Shown piece after piece: positions 26,401 through 35,055 of a DNA stretch of 64,000 nucleotides. The notes under the pieces are model-generated. The model was given only the letters and a program-made list of their open reading frames with translations, was not told the DNA's origin and made no database searches. The first letter of the stretch is position 1. Every line of letters begins with the position of its first letter. The DNA comes from JADCGM01 sp943370355 (lineage in GTDB: Bacteria > Pseudomonadota > Alphaproteobacteria > Sphingomonadales > Sphingomonadaceae), in NCBI GenBank assembly GCA_943370355.1, contig CALRQP020000002.1, positions 124,001 to 188,000 of the forward strand, in the 5' to 3' direction. A program made the translations under genes and the position numbers.

Positions 26401-28946
26401 GCGGCATGGAATTCGCGCTGGCCTGCCATTACCGCATTGCGGAGCCGACGGCGCGCTTCGGCCAACCCGAAATCCGCCTGCGGCTGCTGCCCGGCTATGG
26501 CGGAACGCAGCGTTTGCCGCGTCTTCTTGCAGACAGAAATGGGGCGACGGGATTGCGCGACGCACTCGACCTCATCCTTGGCGGACGAAGCATCGACGGC
26601 GCTACAGCGGCCGACATCGGGCTGGTCGATGCATTGGTGAACGGTTCACGCGATGCTTTGGCGGAGGCTCATGCGGCCGTGCGTGCCTTTGTCAAAGATG
26701 ACAAATCCAGCGCGCTGGGTGCAGCCTTCGCGGCAAGGCAGGATGCAATCAAGCAGTGGGAATCGCCGGCAAACGTCGATCTGGATGGCGTGCTCGACGA
26801 CGATTTTCTGAAACGTATCCAACGTCAGCTCGATTGGGCTGGTCGCGGCACGGCCGGCAAGCGCGCGCTTGCAGCGATCCGCACGGGGCTCGAGCAGGGC
26901 ATGGCCGCCGGTATGGCGCGCGAAGCGGCGCTATTCGCCGAAGCGATCGTCGATCCCGAGGGCGGCAAGACCGGCATCCGCCAGTTCATCGACAAGATCA
27001 GCCCGCCGCTCCCGGTGCGTCGCGATGGGGTCTGGCTCGACGATGAGCATGAGCCGCGCGGCAGGGCGCTTGTGACAGCCGGCGAACTGCTGCCGGTCGG
27101 TGCCCCCTTCTATCCCGGCGTCACACGCATTCCCGAATGGCAATATGCGTTCGGCATCGCCCGCGATGCGGAAACCGGCGCGCCGCGCTTCGGCCCCCCC
27201 GCCACGCATGAGCGCGAACTGATCGTCAAGGTGCCAGAGCCTGCGCCCAACGAAGCGCTGCTGTACATGCTGACCAGCGAGGTCAACTTCAACGACATCT
27301 GGGCGCTGACCGGCATTCCGGTGTCGCCGTTCGACAGTCATGAGGAGGATGTCCAGATCACCGGCTCGGGCGGGATCGCGCTTGTCGCGGCGCTCGGCAG
27401 CGAGACGCGGGCCGAGGGACGCGTCAAGGTCGGCGATTTCGTCACCGTCTATTCAGGCACCAACGATCTGCTGTCCCCGCAGGTCGGCAATGACCCGATG
27501 TATGCGGGCTTCTCAATTCAAGGGTATGAGACCGAGACGGGCAGCCATGCGCAGTTCCTGACGGTGCAGGCGCCGCAGATGCACGCCATTCCGCCCGATC
27601 TGACACTCGAACAGGCGGGCAGCTATGTGCTCAACCTCGGCACGATTTGGCGGTGCCTGTTCACGACGCTGCAGATCGCTCCGGGGCGGACGCTGTTCGT
27701 CGAGGGCGCGGCGACTGGCACCGGGCTGGATGCGCTGCGCAGTTCGGTGCGGACCGGATTGCAAGTGACCGGTCTGGTCTCGTCGGCAGAGCGCGCGGCA
27801 TTCATCACCGGTCAACAGGGTGCGGCGGGTGCGATCAATCGCAGAGACCCCCGCTTCAGCGACCTTTTCACGACCGTTCCCGAAGAGGCCGAGGCAGCGC
27901 GCGCCTGGGAAGCAGCGGGTGCGCCGCTTGTCGAGGAATATCGCGCGCTGAATGGCGGTAAGCTTGCGGACTATGTCGTGAGCCATGCCGGTGAAACCGC
28001 CTTCCCGCGCAGTTTCCAGTTGCTGGCGGAGGGCGGGACGCTCGCCTTCTATGGGGCGTCGTCGGGCTACCATTTCAGTTTCATGGGCAAAGCCGGGACG
28101 GCGTCTCCGGAAGAGATGTTGCGCCGGGCGGCACTGCGCGGCGGCGAGGCCGTGCTGATCTATTACGGCCCGGGCTCGACCGAATTGCTCGATGAGACGG
28201 GCCTGGAAATGATCGAGGCGGCCCGCCGCTTCAACGCGCGCAGCGTGGTGGCAACCACCACCGACGGCCAGCGTGAATTCCTGCAATCGCTTGGCCTCGA
28301 GGATGCGATCGAAGGCATTGTCAGTCTGGAGGCGATCCGGCGGCGCGAGGGGGCAAATTTCCTGTGGCCCGACACGATGCCGCGCCTGCCCGATGCCAAG
28401 GCCGATATCGAGGTCTTCCGGGCGGCGGTGCGCGATTATCAGGATCGCGTGATGAAGCCGTTCGGAACGGCGGTCGGCAAAATCCTGCGGTCGCCCGATA
28501 ATCCGCGCGGCGCGCCCGATCTGATCATCGAGCGCGCGGGTCAGGATACGCTGGGCGTTTCGACGTCGCTGGTGAAGACCTTCACCGGCCGGGTGATCTT
28601 TGCCGAGGACCTCGCCGGTCAGCGCTTCACCTTCTACGCGCCACAGGTTTGGACGCGGCAGCGCCGGATACTGATGCCGACGGCCTCCATCCTCGGGACG
28701 CATCTGTGCAACGCCTTCGAGGTCGCGCGCATGAACGATATGATCGCGGCCGGGCTGCTTGAGGTCACCGAACCGAGCGTGGTGCCGTGGCACGGCCTTC
28801 CGGAAGCGCATCAGTCGATGTGGGAAAACCGCCACTCGGGCGCGACCTATGTGGTGAACCATGCCCTACCGGAGCTGGGGCTGCGCAGCCGCGACGCGTT
28901 GCTGGAAGCATGGGCGGCAAATGAGGCGAGTGTAGCAAACGGATAA
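23454..28946 (+). CDS. pcs: propionyl-CoA synthase (three-domain fusion)
   Basis: This 1830-residue enzyme converts 3-hydroxypropionate to propionyl-CoA using ATP, CoA and NADPH in three linked steps. Residues about 1-860 form an acyl-CoA synthetase: the P-loop YTSGSTGKPKG starts at 425 and the catalytic Lys816 lies in SGKYMRR. Residues about 870-1200 form an enoyl-CoA hydratase: GVALGGGMEFAL gives Glu986 and GQPEIRLRLLPGYGGTQRL gives Glu1006, the usual 20-residue spacing of the catalytic pair. Residues about 1210-1830 form a medium-chain enoyl-CoA reductase like crotonyl-CoA carboxylase/reductase, with EVNFNDIWALTG near 1276 and FVEGAATGTGLDAL. Length and order match propionyl-CoA synthase of Chloroflexus and Erythrobacter. 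It is the first gene of an operon, 23 bases from the next. Confidence 0.95.
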   Translation: MHGGDTYPADQSPQRNPVLTRRDWSDMRSAALGDPGGFHGEIAARTMHWFVADAGRSGAWVSRDDDGRWSGWDAETGDALSLDLPKDFAPWTQAFDASEPPHWRWFVGGRTNACFSEVDRHVLSGHGDEAALIFEGDRWDMSAGGGKGAPVDCFTVSRKQLLLDTAKCALALQALGLKAGDRIALNMPSIVPQIYWTEAAKRLGIVYTAVFGGFSDKTLSDRISDAGARVIVTSDGSYRNAQVAAFKNAYTDPALDNYVPVATALDILAATDLGLPAGDAATILDTVRDTLAGEVTIERSDVMRGVGRALIALGKEGRISSADAARVRIAIASSLVTLPPRVETVIVVRHTAQPDIIWREERDRWSHDLTDAALAVLLAKAREAGFAVETQSDLLALPDADFVRAIWASSKPLPVDADYPMFFIYTSGSTGKPKGIVHAHGYAAGVAHTMAVSFDARPGDTLFVVADPGWITGQSYLICAPLMTRVTSVVSEGSPVFPHAGRFASMIERHNVTIFKAGVTFLKSVMSDPSNLADLERYDMSGLRVATFCAEPTSPSVQAFGMQHVVPQYINSYWATEHGGIAWTHFYGNADFPLRPDAHTYPLPWIVGDVWVEDGDAAAGTAPFPRDDGDGVPWRRAEMGEKGEIVIAAPYPYLARTIWGDAGNFRVENGSVQGGWRGDAGRWIDGYWKRWRGVWAYTQGDFAIAHDDGSFSLHGRSDDVINVSGHRMGTEEIEGAVLRDKALDPDSPVGNVLVVGAPHREKGLTPLAFVVPVAGRKLTLDDKRRLFELVRSEKGAVAVPADFIEVSQFPETRSGKYMRRMVRALVEGGDVGDVTTLRNPEALEELRTAIDAWQRKQRLSEEQSLFERNRYFLVQYNSVAPGKRVATVTVTNPPVNALNERAIDELVIVVEHLARKDDVVAVVFTGEGTSSFVAGADIRQMLEEIHTLDEAMVLPNNAQLAFRKIETMGKPCVAAVQGVALGGGMEFALACHYRIAEPTARFGQPEIRLRLLPGYGGTQRLPRLLADRNGATGLRDALDLILGGRSIDGATAADIGLVDALVNGSRDALAEAHAAVRAFVKDDKSSALGAAFAARQDAIKQWESPANVDLDGVLDDDFLKRIQRQLDWAGRGTAGKRALAAIRTGLEQGMAAGMAREAALFAEAIVDPEGGKTGIRQFIDKISPPLPVRRDGVWLDDEHEPRGRALVTAGELLPVGAPFYPGVTRIPEWQYAFGIARDAETGAPRFGPPATHERELIVKVPEPAPNEALLYMLTSEVNFNDIWALTGIPVSPFDSHEEDVQITGSGGIALVAALGSETRAEGRVKVGDFVTVYSGTNDLLSPQVGNDPMYAGFSIQGYETETGSHAQFLTVQAPQMHAIPPDLTLEQAGSYVLNLGTIWRCLFTTLQIAPGRTLFVEGAATGTGLDALRSSVRTGLQVTGLVSSAERAAFITGQQGAAGAINRRDPRFSDLFTTVPEEAEAARAWEAAGAPLVEEYRALNGGKLADYVVSHAGETAFPRSFQLLAEGGTLAFYGASSGYHFSFMGKAGTASPEEMLRRAALRGGEAVLIYYGPGSTELLDETGLEMIEAARRFNARSVVATTTDGQREFLQSLGLEDAIEGIVSLEAIRRREGANFLWPDTMPRLPDAKADIEVFRAAVRDYQDRVMKPFGTAVGKILRSPDNPRGAPDLIIERAGQDTLGVSTSLVKTFTGRVIFAEDLAGQRFTFYAPQVWTRQRRILMPTASILGTHLCNAFEVARMNDMIAAGLLEVTEPSVVPWHGLPEAHQSMWENRHSGATYVVNHALPELGLRSRDALLEAWAANEASVANG

Positions 28947-28969
28947 TTCGATCGAACCGGAGCAAATTG

Positions 28970-31900
28970 ATGGCCAAGGCGAAGACCGTAGCGACGTCAC
29001 CCACCAGCGGCAGGCTGGCCGGCAAGATCGCGGTTGTCACAGGCGCCGCCGGCAATCTCGGTGGCCATATCGTCCGCCATTATCTGGCCGAGGGTGCGAC
29101 GGTGGTGATGACGGGCCGGACACCGGCGCGCACCGATGCGGCAGCTGACGCAATCCGGACCGAACTCGGCATCGATAGCGCCCGGCTGGCGACGGTCGCG
29201 TTCGACGGCGGCGATCCGGACTCGGTTCGCAAGGGCATTGCCGAGGTCGTCGCGCGCTTCGGGCGCATCGACATTCTCGTCAACAATGCGGGGTCCGCGG
29301 GGCCCAAGCAGACGCTCGAGAAGCTGCCGCTCGATGCCAAGGAACTGGCCGCGCTGCAAAAGACGGGATCGACCGACAGCGAAACGGTCGGCGATGCGAT
29401 GCGCAATATCTTCGGCGTCGCGTGGAACGTCTCGCGCGCTGCAGCAAGCGCGATACCCGAGGGCGGATCGATCATCAACGTATCGACGATCTTTTCGCGG
29501 ACGCCTTATTATGCCCGCACCGCCTATGTGGTGCCCAAAGCAGCGATGAATGCCTTTTCGCGCGAGCTGTCGCTGGAGCTCGGGCCGCGCGGCATTCGCG
29601 TCAATCTCATTTTCCCGGGACCCATCGAAAGCGAACGGATTCGTACTGTCTTTGCGACGATGGACAGCATGCGCGGCGACGAGCCGGGCGCGACCGCCAG
29701 CCAGTTCTTCGACATGATGTCGCTCGAGCGCGCCACCGGCGGCAATGCCAAAGCCAAGACCTTCCCGACGCCGGCTGACATCGCGACCACCTGCGTATTC
29801 CTCGGCAGCGACGAGTCCGCTGCCTACAACGGTCATGATTTCGAGGTCACGCACGGCATGACCGTGCGCAAGGAGCAGCGATCGACCTATCTATCGCGCC
29901 CGACGATGCGGTCGCTGGACGGTGCGGGTCTTGCGGTGCTGATCGCGGCGGGCGATGGCTGGCAGGAGGCGCTGGAGATCGCCAATATCCAGATCGCGGT
30001 CGGCGCGCGGGTGTTGTTGGGCCTGTCCCGCCAGGCCGATGTCGCGATTGCACAGGCGCGGGCGAAGGCCGAAGGCGCCGACGACCGCCTGACCATCGTC
30101 CGGTTTAATCGGGGCGAACCGGCGGCAATGGAGGCGGCACTCGAAAGCTACACCGCCGAGTACGGACCGATCACCGGGGCGCTGTTCATGCCGGTGCTGG
30201 GCGCGGGCGAGCTGACGGGCGACCTGCTCGGCGCGACCGACGAGGATGTCGCGCGGTTCATGGATGTCGAACTGACGGGCAATATCGCGCTCGCCCGCAC
30301 GCTCAGCCGTTACTGGAAGCGTCCCGGCACGCTAATGCAGGAACCGCGCTTCGTGTTCCTCAGCAACAAGAGCGACGGCAAGGGCGACATCTATGCCCAG
30401 ATGCTGCGGGCAGCCACCGAGCAGCTGATCCGCATCTGGCGCGACGAATCCGAGATCGATGTCGCGCATGGCCGCCGGCGGCAGGCCGAATGGGGCAACC
30501 AGATCGTCCGCTTCGGCAATGTCGAAGCGGAGAACACGCGGTTCACCGGCGGACATGCCGCGCGCATCCTGTTCAAGGAGAGCAAGATCCGCGAAGTGAC
30601 GCTGTATGTGCCGGGCAGTATCGGCGAGGCGACGGGGTCGCGGAAAGCGATGCCCGGGTTCAGTGAGAACATCACCGGTTTGCACCTTGGCAAGGTCGCG
30701 TTGATCACCGGCGGATCCGCAGGCATCGGCGGGCAAGTGGCAAGATTGCTCGCATTGGCCGGAGCCAAGGTGATGATGGTCGCGCGCCGCGAAAGCGAAC
30801 TGGCGGTGGCGCGGGCGCGGATCGTCAGCGAGCTTGAGGACATCGGGTTCGCCGGCGTGGAGCGGCGGGTGCAGACACTCGCCAACGTCGATGTCAGCAA
30901 CTTCGAGTCGCTCAAAGGGGCGGTCGATGCAACGCTGAAGGCGTTCGGACGCATCGACTATCTGATCAACAACGCCGGTGTTGCAGGGGCCGAGGACATG
31001 GTCGTCGACATGAGCGTCGACGCCTGGAACTACACGCTCGATTCCAATCTGATCTCCAACTATTTCCTGATGCACCATGTCGTGCCGCTCATGAAGCAGC
31101 AGGGCTCGGGCTATGTGCTCAACGTCTCGAGCTATTTCGGCGGCGAGAAATATCTGGCGGTCGCCTACCCCAATCGCGCCGACTATGCGGTGTCCAAATC
31201 GGGGCAGCGCGCGATGGTCGAAGCGATGTCGCGCTATCTGGGCCCCGAGGTGCAGTTCAACGCCATCGCCCCCGGCCCGGTCGATGGCGACCGGCTGGCC
31301 GGGACCGGCGGGAAGCCGGGCCTGTTCGAGCGGCGCGGCAAGCTGATCCTCGAGAACAAGCGGCTGAATGCGATCCACGCGGCTGCCGTGAAGGCGCTCC
31401 GCCGGGGTATCCGGGTGGAGGCGCTGCTGACCCGGCTGGCGCGCAACGATACCGTGCGCATCTCGCACGACACGAACAATCCGCGCGAAATCCGCGACCT
31501 CGCGCTTGCCTGCGCGCGGGAGGGCGACGGCATCTGTTCGTGGGATCAGTATCTGTTGACGCCGTCGATTGCGGCGGCGCTAGTGTCGCGGCTGCGCAAG
31601 GGCGGCTATTTCCTGGACGCGCCGGGCTGGGCCGATCGCCCCGATACGGCCGAGGCCAACGGCGGCTGGCTGCTGCGCACGCCGCCCGAGGATGTGCCGT
31701 TCCTCCCCGCCGACAAGATCGCCATCGAGGCCAAGAAGGTCGGCAGCGGGGTGCTGTCCAAGCTGCACCTCGGCAAGATGCCCACCGAGACCGATGTCGC
31801 GCAGGCGACGGTGTTCTTCCTCGCTGACCGCGCGGTGAGCGGCGAGACCTTCATGCCCTCAGGCGGCTTGTCGGTCGAACGGTCGACCACCGAGCGCGAA

Positions 31901-32653
31901 TTGTTCGGCAGCCCCAAGCAGGAGCGGCTTGACCAGATGCGCGGCAAGACGGTCTGGATCATCGGCGAACATCTCGTCGACTACATCGCCGAGACTGCGC
32001 GCGCGTTCATCAACGACTGTCATGTCGCGCGTGTCGTCCTGATCACCCGGACCACCGAGGGGTTCGATGCGCTGAAGGCCGCGCTGATCGACGTTCCGGA
32101 AGCAGCGCTGCAATCGATGGTCTGCGGCGACTCGGTCGAAACGGCGATGAACAGTGCGCTGCTGCAATGGGGCCGGCCCACCACGCTGCTGTCGACACCG
32201 TTCGGCGGGCTGCCGCAGAAGCTGTTCGACCTCAAGGATCCGCTCAGCCCTGACGAATTCCGCGAGGTCGTCGCCAACAACCTGACCCACCACTTCCGCG
32301 TCGCGCGGAAGGCCTCGCTCTATGACGATTGCCAGCTGGTGCTCGCCTCGCCCGATGTGCCGATGGGTGACAAGAGCCCGGCGTTCGCGCTGGCCAATTT
32401 CATCAAGACGACGCTGCACGCATTCACGGCAACGCTCGCGGTGGAAAACGAGCGGCTGGTCCATGACGTGCCGGTCAACCAGATCAACCTGACGCGGCGC
32501 GTGCAGTCCGAAGAGCCCCGCGATCTGGACGAACATCTGGAAGAAGTGAAGCGCTTCGCCAGGGCGGTGCTGCTGGTCGGCGCGCCGCTGCCCGATGGCG
32601 AGGATTCGCGGTACCGCGCTCGCATCTACCGCGGCATGTCGATGACGGTCTGA
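28970..32653 (+). CDS. mcr: bifunctional malonyl-CoA reductase
   Basis: This 1227-residue NADPH enzyme reduces malonyl-CoA to malonate semialdehyde and on to 3-hydroxypropionate. It is a fusion of SDR-type halves. The N-terminal half (about 1-560; alcohol dehydrogenase by family knowledge) has GKIAVVTGAAGNLGG at residue 18 and a Y-V-V-P-K active site, Tyr186/Lys190. The C-terminal half (about 570-1227; CoA-acylating reductase) has GKVALITGGSAGIGG at 574 and Y-A-V-S-K at 739-743. A degenerate SDR repeat follows each half. The length matches the Chloroflexus enzyme (about 1220). The ATG at 28970 has CGGAG upstream; a TTG at 28967 is also possible. The stop overlaps the accA start by one base. 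Confidence 0.94.
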   Translation: MAKAKTVATSPTSGRLAGKIAVVTGAAGNLGGHIVRHYLAEGATVVMTGRTPARTDAAADAIRTELGIDSARLATVAFDGGDPDSVRKGIAEVVARFGRIDILVNNAGSAGPKQTLEKLPLDAKELAALQKTGSTDSETVGDAMRNIFGVAWNVSRAAASAIPEGGSIINVSTIFSRTPYYARTAYVVPKAAMNAFSRELSLELGPRGIRVNLIFPGPIESERIRTVFATMDSMRGDEPGATASQFFDMMSLERATGGNAKAKTFPTPADIATTCVFLGSDESAAYNGHDFEVTHGMTVRKEQRSTYLSRPTMRSLDGAGLAVLIAAGDGWQEALEIANIQIAVGARVLLGLSRQADVAIAQARAKAEGADDRLTIVRFNRGEPAAMEAALESYTAEYGPITGALFMPVLGAGELTGDLLGATDEDVARFMDVELTGNIALARTLSRYWKRPGTLMQEPRFVFLSNKSDGKGDIYAQMLRAATEQLIRIWRDESEIDVAHGRRRQAEWGNQIVRFGNVEAENTRFTGGHAARILFKESKIREVTLYVPGSIGEATGSRKAMPGFSENITGLHLGKVALITGGSAGIGGQVARLLALAGAKVMMVARRESELAVARARIVSELEDIGFAGVERRVQTLANVDVSNFESLKGAVDATLKAFGRIDYLINNAGVAGAEDMVVDMSVDAWNYTLDSNLISNYFLMHHVVPLMKQQGSGYVLNVSSYFGGEKYLAVAYPNRADYAVSKSGQRAMVEAMSRYLGPEVQFNAIAPGPVDGDRLAGTGGKPGLFERRGKLILENKRLNAIHAAAVKALRRGIRVEALLTRLARNDTVRISHDTNNPREIRDLALACAREGDGICSWDQYLLTPSIAAALVSRLRKGGYFLDAPGWADRPDTAEANGGWLLRTPPEDVPFLPADKIAIEAKKVGSGVLSKLHLGKMPTETDVAQATVFFLADRAVSGETFMPSGGLSVERSTTERELFGSPKQERLDQMRGKTVWIIGEHLVDYIAETARAFINDCHVARVVLITRTTEGFDALKAALIDVPEAALQSMVCGDSVETAMNSALLQWGRPTTLLSTPFGGLPQKLFDLKDPLSPDEFREVVANNLTHHFRVARKASLYDDCQLVLASPDVPMGDKSPAFALANFIKTTLHAFTATLAVENERLVHDVPVNQINLTRRVQSEEPRDLDEHLEEVKRFARAVLLVGAPLPDGEDSRYRARIYRGMSMTV

Positions 32654-33591
32654 TGCAATATCTGCCGTTCGAAAAACCGGTCGAGGCGCTTGCAGCGAAG
32701 GCAGCGGCGCTCCGCGCGGCGGGGCAGGACGAGACTGAGGCTGCGATGCTCGACGAGCGCGCACAACGCCAGCTAGTTGATCTCTATGGCAGCCTGACGC
32801 CCTGGCAGCGAACCCAGGTCGCCCGCCACCCTGACCGTCCCCATTTCCCCCACCTTGTCGGCGGGCTGTTCAGCGACTTCACGCCCTTGGCCGGCGACCG
32901 CAGGTTCGGTGACGACAAGGCCATCGTCGGAGGCTTCGCGCGCTTTCAGGGACGATCGGTCGTCGTTATCGGACACGCCAAGGGGGAAGATACCGCGTCG
33001 CGCCTCCACCATAATTTCGGGATGGCCCGGCCGGAGGGCTATCGCAAAGCCATCCGACTGATGGACCTTGCCGACCGGTTCGGGCTGCCAGTCATCACAT
33101 TGGTCGATACGGCGGGGGCCTTTCCGGGCCTGGACGCCGAGGCCCGCGGCCAAGCCGAGGCGATCGCCCGGAGCACCGAAAAGTGCCTTTCGCTCAGCGT
33201 GCCGCTGATCGCGGTCATTGTCGGCGAGGGTGGATCGGGCGGCGCGGTTGCGCTGGCCGCCGCAAACCGCGTTCTGATGTTCGAACATTCGGTCTATTCG
33301 GTGATCTCGCCCGAGGGCTGCGCATCAATCCTTTGGCGCGGAGCCAACCGCTCGCCGGACGCAGCAGAGGCGATGAAGATGACTGCCGAAGATCTGCTGC
33401 GCCTCGGCGTTATCCACCGGATCGTCTATGAACCAAAAGGCGGCGCGCACCGCGACCATGCCAGCACGATCAAGCGGCTGTCGCTTGCGCTGCGCGCCGA
33501 ATTGGACGCTTTGACATGCCTACGCCGGGAAGAATTAAGGGCCGAGCGGCGCCAGTTTTTTCTCCAACTAGGGCGAGCGCAGGTGGGGTAG
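32653..33591 (+). CDS. accA: acetyl-CoA carboxylase carboxyltransferase subunit alpha (operon-specific)
   Basis: AccA (312 aa) forms the carboxyltransferase of acetyl-CoA carboxylase together with AccD. It moves CO2 from carboxybiotin to acetyl-CoA to give malonyl-CoA. Family landmarks are the opening LPFEKPVEAL, WQRTQVARHPDRP, DDKAIVGGFARFQG, NFGMARPEGYRKA, the oxyanion-forming VIGEGGSGGAVAL-type motif (here VIVGEGGSGGAVAL) and SVISPEGCASILW. It starts inside the mcr stop (TGATG), so it is translationally coupled. It supplies the substrate for the malonyl-CoA reductase encoded just before it. No accB, accC or accD is nearby, so its partners must be encoded elsewhere. It may be a second accA besides a housekeeping copy. 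Confidence 0.95.
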   Translation: MQYLPFEKPVEALAAKAAALRAAGQDETEAAMLDERAQRQLVDLYGSLTPWQRTQVARHPDRPHFPHLVGGLFSDFTPLAGDRRFGDDKAIVGGFARFQGRSVVVIGHAKGEDTASRLHHNFGMARPEGYRKAIRLMDLADRFGLPVITLVDTAGAFPGLDAEARGQAEAIARSTEKCLSLSVPLIAVIVGEGGSGGAVALAAANRVLMFEHSVYSVISPEGCASILWRGANRSPDAAEAMKMTAEDLLRLGVIHRIVYEPKGGAHRDHASTIKRLSLALRAELDALTCLRREELRAERRQFFLQLGRAQVG

Positions 33592-33640
33592 TCTGAGTTC
33601 GCTACCTGCCTATGGTTCAGCCGGCCTCGGAGACAATATT

Positions 33641-33787
33641 GTTTGCATTCATTATCCCCCTGGCACGAGTCGCATATCCGGCGGCGCCCACCAAATGCTG
33701 CTCAATACGATAGCCGAGAAAATCCTCGGGCTGCCACAGGACGGCCGGCCCGATAAGACTGTCCCGTTCAACCAGATTCCCGCCTGA
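33641..33787 (+). pseudogene. acyl-CoA dehydrogenase, C-terminal remnant
   Basis: This is an open frame of 48 codons plus stop with no start, reading IAEKILGLPQDGRPDKTVPF near its end. That is the characteristic C-terminus of one acyl-CoA dehydrogenase branch (pattern 'IAERVLGLPR-x-x-RPDKD-x-PFN'). The front of the gene is missing, and the fragment begins 50 bases after the accA stop. Its stop is 12 bases before the thiolase gene. It was probably the gene in front of the thiolase in an older fatty-acid operon. Confidence 0.65.
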
Positions 33788-33799
33788 GAGGATCCTGTC

Positions 33800-35053
33800 A
33801 TGGCAGACGCCTATATCATCGACGCCGTCCGCACCCCGCGTGGCATCGGCAAGCCCGGCAAGGGCGCGCTTTCGCACCTGCATCCGCAGCATCTCGCGGC
33901 GACCGTGCTGAAGGCGCTGAAGGACCGCAATGACCTTAATACGGCGGAGGTTGACGACATCATCTGGTCGACCTCGACGCAGAAGGGCAAGCAGGGCGGC
34001 GACCTCGGCCGTATGGCGGCGCTCGCGGCGGGCTATGACATCAAGGCGAGCGGCATGACGCTCGACCGCTTCTGCGGCGGCGGCATCACCAGCGTGAACC
34101 TTGCGGCCGCACAGATCATGTCGGGCATGGAAGATCTCGTCATCGCCGGCGGCACCGAGATGATGTCCTACACCGCGACGATGGGCGCCGAGGAATATGC
34201 GGCGGGCATCAAGCCGCTCGGCATGGGTTCGGGCAACCGCGCGCTTCAGGCGATGCACCCGCAGTCGCATCAGGGCGTCTGCGGCGATGCGATCGCGGCG
34301 ATGGAGGGGATCAGTCGCGAGGCCGTCGATGCGCTCGGCCTCGAAAGCCAGAAGCGCGCTGCCGTCGCAATTGCGGAAGGCCGCTTCGCCAAGAGCCTCG
34401 TCACCGTCTACAATGAGGACGGCAGCGTCGCGCTGGATCATGAGGAGTTTCCGCGGCCCGAGACGACTGCCGAAGGCCTTGCCGGCCTGAAAGCGTCATT
34501 TGATGCCGTGGCCGATGTGTCGATCCAGCCCGACGGCCAGACGTTCCGGCAAGCGATCAACGCGAAATATCCCGACCTCAAATGGACGGGCGTGCATCAC
34601 GCCGGCAACTCGTCGGGTGTCGTCGACGGCGCAGCGGCGATCCTGCTCGCCTCGAAAGACTATGCCGACAAACATGGCCTGAAGCCGCGTGCACGGATCG
34701 TCGCGACCGCCAATATCGGCGACTGCCCGACACTGATGCTGAACGCTCCCGTCCCTGCCGCACGCAAGGTGCTCGAAAAGGCCGGCCTCACCGTCGACGA
34801 CATCGACCTGTGGGAGATCAACGAAGCCTTCGCCGTCGTCGCCGAGAAGTTCATCCGCGACCTCAAGCTCGACCGCGACAAGGTCAACGTCAACGGCGGT
34901 GCCTGTGCGCTCGGCCATCCGATCGGTGCGACGGGCTCGATCCTGATCGGCACCGTGCTCGACGAACTCGAGCGCCGCGGGCTGAAGCGGGGCCTCGTTA
35001 CCATGTGCGCGGCAGGCGGCATGGCCCCGGCCATCATCATCGAGCGGGTGTAA
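33800..35053 (+). CDS. acetyl-CoA C-acyltransferase (thiolase)
   Basis: This 417-residue thiolase condenses two acyl-CoAs or splits a 3-ketoacyl-CoA. The nucleophilic Cys92 lies in DRFCGGGITS. The remaining catalytic motifs are WEINEAFA, GGACALGHPIGATG and the C-terminal VTMCAAGGMAPA. The N-terminus YIIDAVRTPRG is typical. The sequence resembles degradative acyltransferases associated with acyl-CoA dehydrogenases. GAGAGGATC precedes the ATG. It is flanked by a broken acyl-CoA dehydrogenase and a broken aldo/keto reductase, so it is the surviving member of a decayed operon. It could also supply acetoacetyl-CoA to the ethylmalonyl-CoA pathway; that is inference. Confidence 0.93.
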   Translation: MADAYIIDAVRTPRGIGKPGKGALSHLHPQHLAATVLKALKDRNDLNTAEVDDIIWSTSTQKGKQGGDLGRMAALAAGYDIKASGMTLDRFCGGGITSVNLAAAQIMSGMEDLVIAGGTEMMSYTATMGAEEYAAGIKPLGMGSGNRALQAMHPQSHQGVCGDAIAAMEGISREAVDALGLESQKRAAVAIAEGRFAKSLVTVYNEDGSVALDHEEFPRPETTAEGLAGLKASFDAVADVSIQPDGQTFRQAINAKYPDLKWTGVHHAGNSSGVVDGAAAILLASKDYADKHGLKPRARIVATANIGDCPTLMLNAPVPAARKVLEKAGLTVDDIDLWEINEAFAVVAEKFIRDLKLDRDKVNVNGGACALGHPIGATGSILIGTVLDELERRGLKRGLVTMCAAGGMAPAIIIERV

Positions 35054-35055
35054 AT

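Noticed and set aside
23454..28946. Reading the region as separate acyl-CoA synthetase, enoyl-CoA hydratase and crotonyl-CoA carboxylase/reductase genes.
   Set aside because: A single uninterrupted frame with domain order and length equal to propionyl-CoA synthase.
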